Shown here one piece after another: positions 62,541-64,000 of a stretch of DNA of 64,000 nucleotides. A program made the translations under genes and the position numbers. The stretch spans positions 21,436 to 85,435 of the forward strand of contig NZ_LFCT01000027.1 of assembly GCF_008692605.1 (NCBI RefSeq), given 5' to 3'. The number at the start of each line of letters is the position of its first letter. Within the stretch, counting starts at the first letter, position 1. The notes beneath the pieces are model-generated. The model worked only from the letters and a program-made list of their open reading frames with translations. It was not told the DNA's origin and ran no database searches. This stretch comes from Sphingobium estronivorans. GTDB taxonomy: Bacteria; Pseudomonadota; Alphaproteobacteria; Sphingomonadales; Sphingomonadaceae.

Positions 62541-63797
62541 TCAGGCGGCCGGAATAGGCTGCGCCATACCGGTCGACGCCATTAGGCGGCCCATCGACAG
62601 GAAGATCAGCGCGACGATGGCCGCGCCGCCGATAAGGATGCCGACGACCGAGCCATAGCCGTCCACGGCGTCATGCAGCACCCCCGCCATCGGCGGCAAA
62701 ACGAAGGTCATGGGCAGGGAGAAGAGAACGAAAAGCCCCATCACCCGCGGCAGCGACCTCTGGCCGAACAAGCGCCCCGCCAGCATGGTGACGGCGGGAA
62801 AGACCCCTGCCCCCCCCGAACCCATCAGCAATGCAGCCGCCGCCATGAGGGTGAAGTTCAGCGTCGTGGAAAGCGCCACCCAACTGAGGCACACCGCGCC
62901 AGCGATCACCGCCAGGGTGCGCGCCGCGCCCAGCCAGGCGCTCAGCCAGCCAATGGCCAGGCTGCCGATCATGCCGGCGCCGCCCATGAGCGACAGCAGC
63001 AACGCGGCATGATCCGTCTCCAGCCCCCTCTCAATGGCAAAGGCAGCCAGATGCGACACGCTGGTGATACCGGCCGCATTGAGGTAGCCTGCACCCAGGC
63101 ACATCATCCAGAAGACGGGTCGGCGCAACACCTCCCCGGTCGACAGCATGTCCTGCCCGGCAGACCCATGGACCTGCAGGTCGTGCCGAGCCGCCGGAGC
63201 GTCCTTTACGGTCAGCACGAAAGGCAACAGCAGCAGGTGCAGCGCGGCAAGCGTGAGATACAGGGCGGTCAGGCCATGATCGCGGATCAGCACCGAACCG
63301 ACGACCGGGAGCAGCGCGACGAACAGCGGAATATTGGTGACCCCCAACGCGGGGCCCGGATTGTCCGCAAACCAGTTGCTGGCCAATACGCTGGAAGGAA
63401 AAGGCCCGAACATCGCCAACCCGACACCGATTGGCAGGGCATAGAGCAACAGTACCGCCGCCATGTTGGGCGCGACGGCCAGCATCGCATAGCCGGCGGC
63501 GGACATCAGCGTGCCGATCGTCATCAGCCAGCGCAAGCCAATCCGTCCGATCAACATGCCAGCGACTGGGCTGAAAACCCCCATCATCAGGACGCAGAGC
63601 GCCAGTGCCAGTGTCGCTTCGCCCCGGCCAGCGTCGAATTTTTCCTGTAGGGAAAGGACCGTAACGCCAAAGGCGCCGAAAGCGCATCCCACCGCGACAT
63701 TCTGCGCCAGAAAGGCGCGGAACACCATTCCGTGCCCGCGCCATGACCGGGGCATGGCCGTGTGGGCGGTACTACCGCTGTCGGGGCTTGCAGCCAT
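62541..63797 (-). CDS. Major facilitator superfamily transporter
   Basis: Twelve-segment transporter of 418 residues. It opens with MVFRAFLAQNVAVGCAFGAFGVTVLSL, has the loop 2-3 region MLIGRIGLRWLMTIGTL and a middle cytoplasmic loop of about 45 residues (KDAPAARHDLQVHGSAGQDML). The second half has AGMIGSLAIGWLSAWLGAART. The start is the ATG after AAGGAGAGGAA; an upstream in-frame ATG is less likely. It is the first gene of a four-gene minus-strand unit. A 16-bp perfect palindrome lies just upstream. The substrate may be the compound degraded by the SDR genes after it. Confidence 0.9.
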   Translation of the reverse strand: MAASPDSGSTAHTAMPRSWRGHGMVFRAFLAQNVAVGCAFGAFGVTVLSLQEKFDAGRGEATLALALCVLMMGVFSPVAGMLIGRIGLRWLMTIGTLMSAAGYAMLAVAPNMAAVLLLYALPIGVGLAMFGPFPSSVLASNWFADNPGPALGVTNIPLFVALLPVVGSVLIRDHGLTALYLTLAALHLLLLPFVLTVKDAPAARHDLQVHGSAGQDMLSTGEVLRRPVFWMMCLGAGYLNAAGITSVSHLAAFAIERGLETDHAALLLSLMGGAGMIGSLAIGWLSAWLGAARTLAVIAGAVCLSWVALSTTLNFTLMAAAALLMGSGGAGVFPAVTMLAGRLFGQRSLPRVMGLFVLFSLPMTFVLPPMAGVLHDAVDGYGSVVGILIGGAAIVALIFLSMGRLMASTGMAQPIPAA

Positions 63798-63829
63798 TTC
63801 CTCTCCTTCAAGAACAAGCAGTTCCAAAC

Positions 63830-63845
63830 CGCGAATCGATTCGCG
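63830..63845. promoter_or_regulatory. Perfect 16-bp palindrome upstream of the MFS operon
   Basis: CGCGAATCGATTCGCG is self-complementary over all 16 bases and starts 33 bp before the MFS start codon, in the place of an operator. No cognate regulator is adjacent inside the window. Confidence 0.5.
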
Positions 63846-63934
63846 CTTCTCATGCTTTCTTCCTCGCTATCATTGAAATGCGTAGCCATTGGACGCAAGA
63901 GGCGATTGCGAAGGAAATCACCGGAAGGGTTATC

Positions 63935-63973
63935 GGGCGGTGCTCAGCTCAAGCGGCACCGCCCTCCTTTTTT
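63935..63973 (+). terminator. Rho-independent terminator on the plus strand without an upstream gene
   Basis: GGGCGGTGC and GCACCGCCC form a perfect 9-bp stem with a 12-nt loop, followed after TCC by TTTTTT. The T-run gives it plus-strand polarity, yet no plus-strand gene precedes it in the 140 bp since the MFS start. A small RNA ending here is possible. Confidence 0.6.
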
Positions 63974-63978
63974 CATTT

Positions 63979-64000
63979 TCAGGGCATGTAGACGCCGCCG
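63979..64000 (-). CDS. C-terminal end of an SDR-like gene (cut by the window edge)
   Basis: The last 22 bases read on the minus strand as GGVYMP followed by TGA. Ending VDGGVYMP or similar is very common in SDRs, and the neighbours are SDR genes on the same strand. Only six residues are visible, so this is a pattern call. Confidence 0.45.

Noticed and set aside
55044..63797. Complete steroid catabolic cluster
   Set aside because: KstD-like and hydroxysteroid-type SDR genes are present, but ring-hydroxylase, extradiol dioxygenase and side-chain genes are absent, so a full steroid pathway cannot be claimed.
1..64000. Mobile elements, prophage, CRISPR arrays, tRNA or rRNA genes
   Set aside because: No transposase, integrase, phage structural gene, regularly spaced repeats or tRNA-like folds were recognised. 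The palindromes at 41391-41559 and 60173-60301 lack coding capacity.

Overview
The window is GC-rich chromosomal DNA from an alphaproteobacterium, most likely a sphingomonad (Sphingobium, Novosphingobium or Sphingomonas type). This is judged from gene content and style, not from a marker gene: several TonB-dependent receptors, a FecI/FecR pair, many short-chain dehydrogenases (SDRs) and NTF2/SnoaL-like proteins, a TpsB transporter beside a Gly/Ser/Thr-rich lipoprotein, and frequent GTG and TTG starts. I see no rRNA, tRNA, CRISPR array, prophage or transposase. The first gene (old yellow enzyme type) and the last (an SDR C-terminus) are cut by the window edges.

Layout. 1-11.4 kb: oxidoreductase and CoA-type catabolic genes (OYE, SnoaL-like, zinc ADH, TIM-barrel isomerase, enoyl-CoA hydratase), then housekeeping-like genes (PrlC oligopeptidase, LysR regulator, an EF-G-like GTPase) and an SDR pair. 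11.5-20 kb: a surface-signalling and transport block with an ECF sigma factor, a FecR anti-sigma factor, a TonB receptor with an STN domain and an OmpR/EnvZ-type two-component pair, then a strong bidirectional terminator and a second, convergent TonB receptor. 20-26.1 kb: a conspicuously AT-rich spacer, an EEP-fold phosphodiesterase and a compact envelope-type operon (DUF2334 deacetylase-like, two GT4 glycosyltransferases, an LPG-synthase-like membrane protein, a DUF2141 protein). 26.4-29.1 kb: TetR regulator divergent from an MFS transporter and an SDR.

29.1-37.5 kb: one tightly overlapping minus-strand operon of ten genes plus a decayed SDR (ADH, sulfotransferase-fold protein, DUF1214, VOC, isomerase, Gfo/Idh, SDR, lipocalin-like, two SnoaL-like proteins). 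37.7-39.7 kb: SDR, a third isomerase and an alpha/beta-hydrolase remnant. 39.8-42.7 kb: TpsB and lipoprotein separated by two tandem palindromes. 43-46.4 kb: SDR, TetR, a cupin with an attenuator-like leader, and a Crp/Fnr regulator. 46.5-64 kb: a catabolic region with an AtuA/COQ4-like/class II aldolase/amidohydrolase operon, LuxR-type regulator, TPP enzyme, ketosteroid-dehydrogenase-like flavoprotein, SRPBCC protein, GMC oxidoreductase, an EthD-SnoaL fusion, SDRs, a carboxymuconolactone-decarboxylase-like protein and an MFS transporter.

Taken together the window reads as accessory catabolic capacity for a hydrophobic cyclic or isoprenoid-like substrate: TonB receptors for uptake, MFS transporters, alcohol, ketone and ring oxidation (ADH, SDR, GMC, KstD-like), NTF2-like proteins that may act as isomerases or cyclases, and CoA or TPP chemistry for breakdown. 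The substrate cannot be read from sequence. Family names rest on motifs seen in the translations; pathway assignments are inference.
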